The position numbers and the translations under genes were made by a program. This document shows positions 1-11,828 of a DNA stretch of 64,000 nt, piece after piece. A model generated the notes under the pieces. That model worked only from the letters and a program-made list of their open reading frames with translations. It ran no database searches and was not told the origin of the DNA. The DNA comes from Orientallactaga sibirica. Lineage: Eukaryota > Chordata > Mammalia > Rodentia > Dipodidae. The DNA is taken from contig JAEOAD010000035.1 of the NCBI GenBank assembly GCA_036365145.1, positions 2,044,001 to 2,108,000 of the forward strand, read 5' to 3'. The first letter of the stretch is position 1. The number at the start of each line of letters is the position of its first letter.

Positions 1-690
1 TTTAAACATTTCATCTTGCATTTCTCATCCTCCCAGAAGGTTTTCTGGGAGCACGCAAACTGAAGTGGGCACCCAGGTATTCTCAGCAATCCCAAGGCCC
101 GCATTCACAAATGTACTTTGTAATTCCCTATTTATTATTCTTGTCTCTCCCAAGGTCAGCTCCATTAGGGCAAAACTGTATCCTTTGCCATGTCATTTCC
201 AGCCTATATCACAGTCCATAGCTGAAAATAATTATTCATCACATTTACATAGATATACAATAAATTATCCATTTAATATGATTTAAGAGAGGATTGTGAC
301 AGATGCTATCTTGAATATGCAACTTATGACCTTAAAAGCAGGTATGAATTATGTGCAAATCAGGGTCTGCCTAAAGAAATTTGTGATTCAAGGTGAACTA
401 TTTTAGTTACCGTATAATCTGTCTGGCTAAGCTCTCTCCTATCCGTCATGTTCAGGGAGACTATCAGATATTAGTAGCTGACATGGACTCATAGTTGACT
501 ACTTTTCAATCACCATGCCAGGAAGTAGATTGCTCTTTCCGGTGTAGAGATTAGAGAACTGTCAGATACATGAGAGGGCTGGGGTTTGAATCCAGGCTAT
601 TCAGCAAAGCTCAAGCATGAAGTTACGCAAATCAGTCCTGGTGTGCAGGTAGATGTCAGTATTGATCTATTTATTGATTGATTCTTTGAC
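1..690. other. Mostly unique non-coding DNA
   Basis: No gene or strong repeat is visible. Around 550-600 a stretch reading GGGGTTTGAATCCAGGCT resembles the antisense tRNA-like part of a MIR, but the match is too short to place. Open frames here are under 100 codons and show no recognisable domain. Confidence 0.5.
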
Positions 691-695
691 TCATT

Positions 696-772
696 GATTA
701 GATAGAACACAGGACCTTGTACTGTGAAGCCAGTACTCTTCCCACTGATCTGTGTTCTCAGCTCCCTGAGAC
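696..772 (-). mobile_element. Diverged ID/B4-head SINE fragment, antisense
   Basis: Read on the minus strand this resembles the tRNA-derived head of rodent ID/B4 SINEs. The plus strand runs ACAGGACCTTGTACTGTGAA, then a GCCAGTACTCTTCCCACTGA block, then TCAGCTCCC. This is the reversed order of 'gctcagtggtagagtgcttgcc' followed by the box B region. It is much diverged and lacks a clear tail, so the family name is tentative. Confidence 0.4.
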
Positions 773-1388
773 AATGTTTACTGGATTGATTAATAAGCAA
801 ATGGATTGACACGTAGTATTTCATAAGGAGAGGAGCAAAAAAAAAAAAAATGTGAAGATACTTACAGGAGCTGTTCAACATGGAAACGAAATTCATTTTT
901 ATGAAAATAACATTACCCTGCAGTATAAAGATACGGTTTTACCAGAGAAGCATGTTTGATTAAAACTCTGTGTCTTTTCTTCTGCTGGTATATATAATTG
1001 TTTAAATTTAATAAATTCTAATCCTCAAGTCAGACTTTCATATTATATTCCAACATATAGTTAAAATAAGTATCACAGAATTATATATTTCTATAAATTC
1101 CTCCTGATGAGGAAGGATTAAAAGGAAATCTTGGTGGATACTAAGGTATGCTACTAGTATACATCACAGCATTATAATTCTCCATGTTTGGGTCTGGAAC
1201 AAAGTTAAATTTGAATGTCGTCCCTATAGGCATTTACTCCAATAATTATAATGGCATATATTCAGTTGCTTAGATTGATGTGATCAGTAGAATTTTCCCT
1301 ACTTGTTAGAAAACAACCAATGGATTTGTAAAGAGCTCTTAAGATCAAGTACTTTTAACTAGCACAAAGAAATGGCCACACAAACTAC
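773..1388. other. AT-rich unique DNA
   Basis: Contains an A-run at about 838-850 and AT-rich non-coding sequence. No gene or identifiable repeat was seen. Confidence 0.5.
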
Positions 1389-1397
1389 ATCATTATT

Positions 1398-2436
1398 TTT
1401 TCTTTTTTTAATTTAATTTAATTTAATGTATTTTTATTGACAACTTCTTTAATTGTAGACAATATCCCATGGTACTTCCCTCCCTTCCCCCACTTTCCCC
1501 TTTGAAACTTCACTCTCCATCATATCCCCTCCCCCTCTCAATCAGTCTCTTTTCAGTTTGATGTCATGATCTTTTCCTCCTATTATGATGGTCTTATGTA
1601 GGTAGTGTCAGGCACTGTGAGGTCATGGATATCCAGGCCATTTTGTGTCTGGAGGAGCACATTGTAAGGAGTCCTACTCTTCCTTTGGCTCTTACATTCT
1701 TTCCACCCCCTCTCTGCAATGGACCCTGAGCCTTGGAAGGTGCATTTGAGATGTTTCAGTGCTGAGCACTCCTCTGTCCCTTCTTCTCAGCACCATGGGG
1801 CCTTCTGAGTCATCCCAAGATTGCCACCATCTGAAAAGAGAAGCTTCTCTAACCAAAAGTGAGAGTAGCATTAATATATGGGTGTGGACATTAAGAGAAG
1901 TGCTTACTGGGCAGTTTGGTGAGCATAGTATATACATTTAGTGAGACACCAGCAGACATTACACCCTTAAGGCTCATGACTACCCCTGCTGTAGGTTTTC
2001 AGTATCAGGGATGTATTCCCTCCCTTGGAGCGGGCCTCCAGTCCAATGAGAGAGCAGTTGGTTTCCCTATAACAGACATGCCACTATTGCACCCATTCGC
2101 TCATGTGGCCTGGCTGGCCAAATTTAAATCTTTCAGTGTTTACTGTTGAGTACCTTCACTGGTGTTTTCTCTCTCCCATTGAACTGCATGCAGTGTAGCT
2201 TTTTCCAGCTTTCTGTCTGCTGGTCCACATGGAGGAGGCTTTCAGCTCAGCTCCAGCAGGATTTCTAAGTGACCTTGCTGCCCAAATATGTGGAGTCTTC
2301 AGCAATAGGGTCTTACCATCTATTCCTGATGGAAAACCAAAGGCCTTGGCAATGGCCTATAATGTTTTAGGGGTATCTGTGACCTCCCTGGCCAACAACT
2401 CACTGGAAGGTATCCCATTGCTGGCACTGAAACTAG
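1398..2436 (-). mobile_element. 5'-truncated L1, 3' UTR only, antisense
   Basis: The left end is T/A-rich (the reversed poly(A) tail). It is followed by a pyrimidine-rich stretch with CCCTCCCTTCCCCCACTTTC, the reverse of the purine-rich tract near L1 3' ends. The body matches a second copy at 16752-17391 in opposite orientation. This copy keeps an extra internal block (about 1840-2150) that the other lacks. The motif ATCATTATT lies at both edges (1389-1397 and 2437-2445), extending to about 11 bp with one mismatch, and is a likely target-site duplication. No ORF2 is present, so it was truncated on insertion. An open frame on the plus strand (2229-2447) is antisense to the element. Confidence 0.7.
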
Positions 2437-2856
2437 ATCATTATTAAACCTTGTCAAAAAAATGATTTCAAATGGTAAAAGTTGAAATCTGAAATTTCAA
2501 GGTGGTGGCTACTAAGATATTTGGGGAGATATAAACTTGGTTTCAGAGCACATGACATGAATATTGTGTGTCTGTGTGGTTTCCATCATGCAGTGGGAAC
2601 AATAGCTAAGGATTTTAAAATAGCTTACTCCCTGACATCTTTTTGGAAATAAAGATGGCAATGGAAATCAATGAATTGTACAAATAACAAGAACATAATT
2701 TACACATACCTACATAGTGAAAATAGATGCTTTGAAACAAACAAAAATCTACAGAATTCTCAATGAGATACCCTTAAAATAAAATTAAGTAAATTAATAG
2801 AGTTGGGGATTTACACAGTTTTAAAATGACCTTGCAGTGCCTAGCAATACCTTTGC

Positions 2857-3049
2857 AAGACCCTCAAAATAGAAGAAAAAGATGATGACATCAAATTAAA
2901 AGTGAGACTAATGGAGAGAGGGAGGGGATTTGATGGAGATTGGAGTTTTAAAGTGGAATGGGGGGAGGGGAGGGAAATATCATATGTTTTTTGTATGTAA
3001 GTATAGAAGGTATCAATAAAAAATAATTTTAAAAATGTAAAAAAAAATT
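2857..3049 (+). mobile_element. L1 3' tip with poly(A), sense
   Basis: The sequence GATGATGACATCAAATTAAA is followed by a purine-rich GGGGGGAGGGGAGGGAAAT tract and an A-rich end. This is the same order as the last 190 bases of the L1 copy ending at 17391. It is only the extreme 3' end of an L1 insertion. Confidence 0.65.
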
Positions 3050-4274
3050 GTATAACATAGTGGCACAATATGGCTGAATGCTTAAATGGGACATGTGCAA
3101 TTCCCAGAGTCTATTTGCATATGGCTTTATCTATTTCTAGTTCAGGTTATTTGACAACATTTGAAAATGTAAACAGCACTATAATTGTAAAAGGAAAATA
3201 AGAAAAGATAACTTTTGTTATATTTTCAATGAAAGTCAAATTCCTCAACCTGAGATACATTTTTATTTCATTATTTTCAATTAGTTCAAGCAAATATTGT
3301 CTATGAGCAAAGGAAAAAAAAAACTGTGACTTGATCTCCAAGGGCTTTGAAATTCAGATATTCTTACATGTTAAAGATAACTGAATATATTCAATTTTAC
3401 ATTTATTTCCTGTGAATGCAAGAAAACTATATCCTCTCTCAGTGGAAAGTGGGTTCAAATGATGTATATTCTTGTAGGTCTAGCTCTTAACGTATCCCAT
3501 GAAGATCTTCACCATGTTCTCCTGTCATAATGGCTGTCAGAGAAGGCGCCTGTGATGCAGAAGTAACTAAACAGAAGGATTGCATCCCTGCATTTCCACT
3601 TGGAGTAGAACCTCAGAAAGGGGATTCATGCAAGCTACAGAACAATGATGTAAGCGGAAAATAAAACTTTGCTGTATATTCATTGAATACTGGAAATATT
3701 TGTTTAGAATAGCAAGTTTAATTAACCTAACATCCACTGGAAAGTTCCTATCTGGTAGAAAAAAACCTCAATAACATATATTCTTTTTTAAATAAATGCT
3801 AGAAGTTGAGCATGAGATTTGAAGAACAGAGGCTGGGATGGCTAGAAACCCTTGTCCTCTTGTTTATATGGTTTAATTACATCCAGGCTTCAAAGCATAA
3901 GAGAGGACCTTTGAGCTATACTGGGCCACTAAGACTTTTCAGTTCAACAAAATGATTGAATGCTATATATGGAAGATATTGCCACACAACTCAATATAAG
4001 AAATAAACACAACTCAATTTATTACTTACTAATAAAGGCAGAACCGAGCATCTGAGGCAGTCAATGAGCAAAACAGAGACCTGACCTTGCATATTTGGGG
4101 TGTGAGGAAATAGAGTTCAGGAACTGGCAAATTTTCTGACCTTGAAGTTATATTGACCTTGAGGTATATTGGCATTACATGCTTTTTCAGGAGTGTGGTC
4201 ACTGGGTGAGGGTGCTGTTGAATGGATAATTTTCAGAGTGCCAAAGTTGACATTGATTAAATAACTTTTATAAG
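3050..4274. other. Unique AT-rich DNA
   Basis: No coding region or identifiable repeat was seen in this stretch. Confidence 0.5.
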
Positions 4275-4282
4275 AGTTCCAA

Positions 4283-4487
4283 GACTGGGGAGAGGGCTGC
4301 GTGGTTAAGGCACTTGCTTGCAAAACCTGCCGGCCTGGGTTCGATTCCCTCGTACCCATGTAAAGACACATGCACAGTGTTGTGCATGTGACTGGAATTT
4401 GTTTGCAGCACCAAGAGGCTCTAATGTGCCCATTTTCACTTTTTCTCTCCTTGCACATAAATAAAAATATTAATTTTTTTAAAACTT
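4283..4487 (+). mobile_element. B2-type SINE
   Basis: A tRNA-like head (GGTTAAGGCACTTGCTTGCA with a following GGGTTCGATTCCC box B) leads into the lineage body and an AATAAAAATA tail. The 8-base AGTTCCAA lies immediately before (4275-4282) and after (4488-4495), a short candidate target duplication. The body is diverged from the younger copies in the window. Confidence 0.85.
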
Positions 4488-4499
4488 AGTTCCAATCTT

Positions 4500-5149
4500 T
4501 TCTTTTCACTTTCTTCCCATGTGAAAAATAATTCATCCTTTCTAGGCCTCATTAGATCTAAGATTGGATTTAAAATACACTTTGTTGGCCTATGGTTCTA
4601 GGCACTTCTAAAATAGTCATTATTGTGAAAGAAAGACATTACAGTGAAAATACACAGTAAATCAGGCTGAAGAACTATGTCTGTAAAGGACCTTGAATAC
4701 ACTCATTGGTCAGTTCTAGACACATAGAAGCAACATACAGCAAAACAGCATGCTAAGATTTCTCTGTACTGTCAGAGGAGCCATGACCATGTACTGCAAC
4801 CTTCCATGCTACAAGGTCCTATACTATGTAATTTCTACCTGCAATAAATCCCTGGAAACAAACAGATAAGGAAGAGCTTGCTGGATAGCAACGTGAATCG
4901 TGGAAAAGAATAGATGAAGTAGTTTTCCTCTCAAGGAAATAGAAGTTGGCTTGCTCAAAGCACTCCCATGCTGGGGATCTTTAAATGCCTACCTTTCTGG
5001 GTGTCATCAGAACTTTGGAAAAGCAGATACTGTGTGTCCTTCATCTTTATTTTTTTTCCTGAGTTGGAGATTTTTATCATAGTTTAGGCAATATGATAGC
5101 CACAAAATTGACCCCAGGGAATCTTACTGTAAGAATGATTACAGAGTTA
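4500..5149. other. Unique DNA
   Basis: No gene or recognisable repeat was found. Confidence 0.45.
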
Positions 5150-5456
5150 CTATAATTTGTATCTGGAGGGTCCCCCAAAGCCTGGGTGCTAAAGGGTTGC
5201 TCACCAGCTTGGGGTACTACTTGGAAACAGTGGATTCTTTAGGAGCAAGGGCTTGGTGGAAGTCTTCATGTCATTGGAGGTGTGCCTTTGGAATAAGTTT
5301 TCAGGTCCTTCTTTTTCTCTGTCATGATTTTGTTTGACCATGTCATCCTTCCCTGGCGTGCTACCTCATCAGCAGCCTAAGTCAACAGAACACATCACTC
5401 ATGGACTATAACCTCCAAAACTGTGAGCAAAATAAACCTGTTCTTTCTGTATGCAC
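5150..5456 (+). mobile_element. Diverged solo LTR, MaLR-like
   Basis: The order of elements matches MaLR/ERVL-type LTRs: GTCCCCCAAAGCC near the start, a central GTCATTGGAGGTGTGCCTTT block, and then AACTGTGAGCAAAATAAACC, which carries the AATAAA signal. The ends are blurred and no target duplication is evident. No internal region flanks it, so it is treated as a solo LTR. The family name comes from this shared layout, not from a search. Confidence 0.5.
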
Positions 5457-5612
5457 ATGAATCCTGGGCAGATACGGTAATGATAGGAAGGTCTCAAATA
5501 TAAAAACAGATTCTTTTATTTGTTCATAAGCATGATGACTTGGTGTCCACATGCTCCTGTGACATGTGTCTCCCACAACGCTTTTGCAACATCAGCACAT
5601 TACCAGCCTGAC

Positions 5613-5615
<3 letters not shown>

Positions 5616-5667
<52 letters not shown>
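5616..5667. repeat. (TA)n microsatellite
   Basis: About 26 uninterrupted TA dinucleotides. It is likely length-variable and able to form a cruciform. It produces a spurious Tyr-Ile open frame. Confidence 0.95.
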
Positions 5668-5669
<2 letters not shown>

Positions 5670-5728
5670 AAAACATACATCAGGGGAAAAAAAAGCCAAG
5701 AAAAGTCAGGATAAAAAATCATGAGAAA

Positions 5729-5878
5729 AGCCGGGCATGGTGGTGCATGCCTTTTTTCCCAGCATTGGGAAGGCAGAGGTAGGAGGATCACTGTGAGTTC
5801 GAGGCCACCCTGAGACTACATAGTGAATTCCAGGTCAGCCTGGACTAGAGTGAGACCCTACCTCGAAAAACCAAAAAA
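5729..5878 (+). mobile_element. Young B1 SINE with 16-bp target duplication
   Basis: A near full-length B1 from AGCCGGGCATGGTGG to an A-rich tail. A perfect direct repeat of the target lies at 5713-5728 and 5879-5894 (core ATCATGAGAAA). Perfect flanks and few changes from the other B1 copies suggest recent insertion by L1 machinery. Confidence 0.92.
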
Positions 5879-6120
5879 AAAAAATCATGAGAAACTAATT
5901 CAGTAGGTATTTATTATGCATGCCAAATCAATATAGTGGTAAAGATTTTAATATAGTGTTATAAGATCTCTGATAAGATTCCTGTACTATTTAGAGATGA
6001 AGAAATGCATAATAGTGAAAGAGTATGAATACCAATGTTCCATGCTGTATTTACAGTTTTTTTTTCTCAGTCAAGACTGCAAATGAGGGGTTAAACTATG
6101 TACGCAATTCAATCCCATGT

Positions 6121-6233
6121 GACTGAAGGGCACTGTGTGTGCCAAGCCAGGCATCTGCAGGCATGTTAGATCAGTTGACTGAGGGGGCACTGTGTGTGCC
6201 AAGCCAGGCATTTGCAGGCATGCTAGCTCAGCT
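6121..6233. repeat. Two-copy tandem duplication, about 57 bp
   Basis: Units 6121-6176 and 6177-6233 share the core ACTGTGTGTGCCAAGCCAGG and end near CAGGCATG. They differ by one inserted G and a few substitutions. No function is visible. Confidence 0.85.
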
Positions 6234-6239
6234 GTCCCA

Positions 6240-7480
6240 CATTTTAGTGCTCGTCATGTCTACAGTCAAGCAGGAGACAGTTGGCAGGAGGCAATGTGAG
6301 CCTTTTGGATCCATGTAGTTTGGCACATCCTGGCTCCCCAAACATGTGGTATCAAGATGGCTCTGCATGTATCAATTTTATAAATGCCAATCAAGGCTCC
6401 AGATTTCTGAGATCCAGATATTGGCTTTGTCCACTAGAGAGTGATGGATTTTTATTTATAAACAAAATTGTTAAAGTGGAAATGTTTATATTTTGGAATT
6501 GAAGGAAAAATAAAAAACACAACTAAATTTTTGCAAGCCCAGAGGCAAAAGGGAGAATGAAAGAAGTCTCTGCCTAGAAGAGTCTCTGGAAATCAACACA
6601 GATTGGAGGTGAAGTTTGGGTGGGAGAGTTCTGAGATGTGTCCTTGGTCTCACTAGGATGAGAGGCAGTAAGGCTGAAAGTAAAATGAAGAAATGTGATA
6701 GGGTTATGTTTTATGGGTGCTTAATTGCAAACACCTAAACTGAGCACATGTCTACTTTTAACCATAGAATCAGGTAAAACAAGACTGAGAAGGCTCATTA
6801 TTAACTTAGTAAATTTATTCAGAAATCAGGAAGAGTGCGGGAGAGTCCTTGCAACAAGAAAGGGGAGAGGATGCACCCACGCCTTTTAATCTAAGGGCCC
6901 ATTTAAAAGGCCATAAACAAAAAGTAGCAATAAACAAAAACATCCTTTCCCTCAAGCCTTACTGCTGGCGAAAAGCTCAGATGCTGGGAGCTGAAGAGTC
7001 CAGGAGGCAGAAAAGAGGAGGAAGCTCCCCTGTGAGCTTCAGTGAGGCTTTTTATCCTGGGTTGGATGAGAAGCCAGCACACCTGGATGCAGCATCTGGA
7101 AAGGGCTGGGTTATGAACTCTGCATTCACCTGAGAAATTCCAGCTCTGTGGTAGCTGCTGCAGAGAGCAGGGTGAATGTGTGTCTTAAGCAGCCACATTT
7201 GTTTGTGCTCCACCAGGAATTAAGACTCATGTTCCTCTTAGGCGCCTTCCTCAGCTGCCTCTCCCTAACGCTAACCATCTCCCTCTCAGGAAGACCAGGT
7301 GCTTTGAGCTGGGGGAGAGAAAGGTTGCCTTTGTTCTCTTGAGGAGAAATGTGGATATGTCAGATAAGCAGAGGCCATGACATCTAAGACTTTTGAAAAG
7401 GAAACAGGAGGTACCCCTAGGTGTAGCTGTTTTTAATTTTTGTGTGCGTTTTTTTTTTAAATGGAGGGGAAGGGACTTTT
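6240..7480. other. Unique DNA, no gene seen
   Basis: Open frames at 6281-6502 and 6849-7133 (73 and 94 codons) show no recognised domain, splice context or repeat origin and are treated as chance. Confidence 0.5.
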
Positions 7481-7485
7481 TTCTT

Positions 7486-7487
<2 letters not shown>

Positions 7488-7539
<52 letters not shown>
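7488..7539. repeat. (CT)n microsatellite
   Basis: About 25 CT dinucleotides after a TTTCTTTCTTC lead-in. No SINE body adjoins it. On the minus strand it gives a run of Arg-Glu codons, which explains a spurious frame. Confidence 0.95.
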
Positions 7540-7542
<3 letters not shown>

Positions 7543-8937
7543 TTATTATCAAATTGGAACATATAACCAGAGGAAGGCAGATGAAATTTGAGATACACTA
7601 AATAGGTCCCTTAGAGGACCCATAATCAGAATCCTGTGACAGAGTCCATGTGTGCAATTGGAAACCCACTCTTGAAGACTGCACATTATCAAGTGGCCTC
7701 CAAGGTGACACACTTAGGAGAGATGTGGTTCCTGCCTAGCACTTGCCCAGCAAGGCACACATAAGTTAACTTAAATGTACTGAGGAAAATCGGGAGAGGG
7801 CAGTGTTAGATACTGACCTGATGGAAAACTGCTTCCTGGCTAAAATCACCTAACTCCCACCACTGAGGCAGCATGATTTGTTTAAGACTTGTGAAAATTC
7901 AAAAATGGTGGTGGGGGGGGCGCGGAATTCTGCCTTGTGAGCCACATAGCAGAGGAGTGGTCCTGCCCGAACACACAGTTCTCGCAAGCATCCATAGGGT
8001 TTTAAAGAATGAATGTGTGGAAGGCAATTTTCTAGCAGATACTTGGTAACCAGAAAAAAAAATCCTGAGACTTATATTTCATTGATCTTATGATTTATCA
8101 GAGGCCATGGTAGAAGGTAAAATACAGTTAGATAGAATATAAGGGGCTGTTTGTCAGAGATTCTTTCATTTCTCCCTTTTTCCCCAATCTGCTTTCCTTT
8201 CTCCCTATTTGTTCCTTCCTTTATTCCTACTTTACGTCTTCCTACAGTATTCTTAATAATACAGCTCTTTAGAGAAAACTCAGCTTCAGAATGACAGGAT
8301 AAAAAGAAGAAATCCAGATACAATTTAACACTATTTCAATACCCTGTTCAGAAAAGATGGGGGTTGAGGAAAACATTTTAGCCTCCTCCCAGTGAGTTTT
8401 GAAGGATGCTATCCATTCTACACTGGAATTACAGAAGCCCAGCCCTACCTGGATTTCTGAGCAAGACTGAGAAATGGGGGAGCATGGCTTTCAAATTTGA
8501 TGGTTGTGAACTTTCATTTCATGGCATTTTATATTTAAGAGAACAAGTTATGTCCTGTGGATTTCATCATGAAAAAGGACTTTATATTCATTTGAAGCTT
8601 CCAACCATGTAAGGAGAAGCTCTGTATGTGACACACTATGTCATGCTTTATTTCTAGTAAGCTATATTGAATTAAATAGGTCAACATAATTTAAAATAGG
8701 AAATAGAATAAGGAGAGAGTTTTCATCCTAGGATATGGTTAGGACTGGAATTAATTTGATTGGTATAAAATTTGACCCAGTTCAGCTCTTTCTAATGAAA
8801 AAAAACCAAATTACACACTGTGGACTGAAGTAGACAAACAGAAGCTATAGCTATTTGTTGGAAGAGGCGTCTTCTGGGGAGAGGTTTGCCTAACATCAAA
8901 TTAAAATTGTATTTAATGGGTAAAATATTAAAATTCT
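7540..8937. other. Unique DNA
   Basis: No gene was identified. A G-run with adjacent CGCG lies near 7911-7924. Confidence 0.5.
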
Positions 8938-9076
8938 AGCCAGTATTGGTGTTGCATGCCTTTACTCCCAGCACCTGGGAGGTAGAGGATCAGTGTGATT
9001 TTGAGTCTGCCTGAGATTACATAGGGAATTCCAGGTCAAGTTGGGCTAGAGTGAGACCCTACCTCAAAAAAAAAAA
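8938..9076 (+). mobile_element. B1 SINE, diverged
   Basis: Reads GTTGCATGCCTTTACTCCCA, GGGAGGTAGAGGATCA and GGGCTAGAGTGAGACCCTAC, then an A-run. It has several small deletions compared with the young B1 at 5729-5878. Confidence 0.88.
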
Positions 9077-9721
9077 TAGATTTCTAAATAATTTTATGAG
9101 TGAATATTTATTTTCCTTTTGTCTTTTAGTTCTCTATAGAAATTTTGATAATATAAAAACCCTGATATCTGGCCATTTCTTGCTCGCTCCATGAAGGAGA
9201 ATGCACTATCTGACTGGTAGATGGCATCGCTGGTTCCTGATTTTCATTTGAGGAAAACTGACTCACTAAAAAGAGCATACATCAAACCAATAAGAGTAGT
9301 AACCTGAATCTCTACTTTCAGATAATGTCTTGGGCAGGCTGGCCTAAGGTTTTGCTTTGAAAGTAAGCAGTGGTGGTGCCCTGTCATTTGTCAAAGCTTA
9401 AAGTCGTGATATTCAGTGAGCTTTCTCAGTAATAAACCTGAGTGTTCACCTCCTTCCACATCTGAATTCTCAAGTGTATCTGCACAGGAGAGGAGATGGG
9501 CGAATATTTGCCACCTCTGCACATCGTGCACTGTTTCCCCAGAGTGCAGTCACTAACTCTGGAACTTTCTCTTTATACAGCAAAGGCTTCACTTGCAAGT
9601 GCATTCAACCTTATTGTACATTCTCCGTAACACAAAGTAACATTTCTAGACAAAGCTGGAACCTACAGTGGAGAATTCCTAAGGTGGAATTCTGGGTCAT
9701 CCACAATATTATGATTGACAT

Positions 9722-9842
9722 ATAACCCATCTCCCTTGAATTTGTTTCCTCATTTGGAAAATGAAGATAATACCATTATTAAGGCTATTTTGAGTATGAA
9801 ATTAAACATATGAAAGGGACACAATACTATGCCTGGTGAAAT
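9722..9842 (-). mobile_element. MIR fragment, antisense
   Basis: GTTTCCTCATTTGGAAAATG, followed by a GATAATACCATTATT block and CTATGCCTGGTGAA, matches the conserved core and 3' part of the ancient mammalian MIR SINE. It is strongly diverged, as expected of its age. Confidence 0.6.
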
Positions 9843-11590
9843 CAGTATCCAACAATCGATTATCCTTGGTGATAATTATGACTTATTAATCCAGAACAGA
9901 CTTTTGTGTTAATGTGTTGCACTTTCTTATTTAATACACAGAGTAAATGAGTTTTAATTCATTTTATTCTTACTTTTGCTGTAGAATGAGAAGCAGAATC
10001 CAAATCAAAGAGGCTTTGCTTTCTTCCTGAATGTAAAAATGTGTGAAGCAAAGTCTTACAAAGAAGCATCTGTCAAGTGAAATTCATGTGCTTCTTTGAA
10101 GAAGTTCAAGTTTTTGCTCATAAATGAATATAAAGTTTACAGAACAGGTTTAAGATCATGTTGGGTGGCCTGCCGCCCTTTCTGTACATCAGGAGTGCCA
10201 GGCACTGGCGACTCTGTACATCCAGGAGCAATAGGTCTTTCCTCTAGGATCCAGCTCGCAATGTAGCTAGCTGGACGAAAGCTGAATAGAGCCGTCAGTC
10301 AGAGCCACGCTCTGCCCCTCCCAGTTTACATACTTTCTGTGGGTTATAATGTGATTGGTAACCAGCAAAGCCAAATATAATAAACTCCAGCAGCTTAGGG
10401 GCGGCACAAGGTTTATTCAACGCTATGGCACGATAACGATCAACTGCTGGCACATGAACTCCAGGCATTAAAAAAAAATAATAATGACCCATGGTAGTAG
10501 TCATTTGTTAAAACCTCATGAGTTTAGTGCTGGTTTGATTTTAGAAGAAAGTGATAAGAGATGTGAGTAAAGGGGAAAAGGGTAGAGAGGGTTAAAAAAA
10601 ACTCATGAAATCATGAAATCAACTTTAGAGATTTCTTTTCAGCCTTGAAAGAGTAATGTAACTGAACCGAATGATAGCCCCTCTATAAAGAGAACACTAT
10701 ACGATTTCTCAAAGTATTTTTTAATACACATCTAAAGTTTCATTGTTAAAGACTCAAATTTTCCAAATCAGAGAAAAGTATTACTTCATGGTTCCCAAGT
10801 TTCCAATCACTTAACATATGAAACACTGAAGTTCAGAGTCAAAAGCTTTGAGTAAAAGTGTCTGTTTGATGTTGGTGAGGCCCCGTGTCAAGCTCAGCGT
10901 TCAAAGGCTCCCTGTGCTGCTCTTTCAAAAGACATCACTTTATAATAAAGGTCTAGGTTCTGACACTCCTGGTGACAAGAATTGCTTTACAGAGCCACGT
11001 GCAAGGATCTGTTTTCCACACCCGGCTCCTTGACACCAGGGGCAGATGGCACCGTCAGAATGACCACAGGCCTCCGTTCTGGCTGTGGAGAGAAACGTCT
11101 TTATTTTCTTGACATGCTGGATGTATGCTCCCTATCCTGACTTTCTTATGTTTCTAGAAAAGAAACTTTGAACTTTTAAAAGACGCATGGGATGAAAGCT
11201 CCTGAAATATTAGTTACAGAAGTAATGTAAGCTGTGTCAAGATGATCATAGGTGGGTTTCAGATTGTTGCTACAATTGTGCAAGCCCTCACAAGGGCTAG
11301 TTGATTGTCACAGGGGATACATTAGTGAGGAATGTTTTACCATCTATTTCCTTAGGGGCATGAAGCGCTAGTGAAAGTGAATATTACTCAACATTGAAGA
11401 ACACTTCAATAATTGAAAAATAGCCTACTTCTTTAACAAAGTGTATCTTTGTTCACTGTGGAACCTTTAGACAACACAAGGAAATAGCTCTTACCATCTA
11501 GAAATAATCTTGTCAGCATGTATTGATTTCATTTCATGGTCAATTTTATATCATAAACAGATATGTATATGTCTTTTCAAAAGTACTCTT
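9843..11590. other. Unique DNA with a CpG-bearing block
   Basis: No gene was recognised. Between about 10150 and 10480 the sequence has more CpG than its surroundings and a reversed GAATAAACC signal; see findings. A small inverted repeat lies at 10059-10098 (10-bp arms, 20-base loop). Confidence 0.4.
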
Positions 11591-11591
11591 G

Positions 11592-11828
11592 GGGGCTGGA
11601 GCAATGTCTTAGCTGTTAAGGAATTTGCCTGTGAAGTGTAAGGACCCATGTTTGACTCTCCAGGTCCCACATAAGCCAGACACAAGGTGATTCAAGTGAG
11701 CAAGGGTGCACATGTGCACTAGGTGGCACATGCATCTGAAGTTCAATTACAATGGCTGGATGCCCTGGTGTACCAATCCCCCCCCACACACACACTTGTT
11801 CCCACTCTTATGCTCTCAAAATTTAAAA
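11592..11828 (+). mobile_element. B2-type SINE, long variant
   Basis: The head GGGCTGGAGCAATGTCTTAG is followed by CAGGTCCCACATAAGCCAGA. An extra middle segment (CAAGGGTGCACATGTGCACT) makes it about 30 bp longer than the common form. The same kind of insert occurs in the copies at 28588-28877 and 44879-45141, so it marks a subfamily. A head-only fragment of a further copy may lie at 11870-11905. Confidence 0.85.

Noticed and set aside
5520..5714. Frame with Tyr-Ile repeats
   Set aside because: It is the translation of the (TA)n microsatellite.
7251..7598. 115-codon minus-strand frame with a charged repeat
   Set aside because: The Arg-Glu run is the translation of the CT microsatellite.
10295..10504. 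69-codon minus-strand frame in the CpG-bearing block
   Set aside because: It looked protein-like at first, but I could not match it to a family, and the reversed AATAAA inside it argues for non-coding or LTR sequence.
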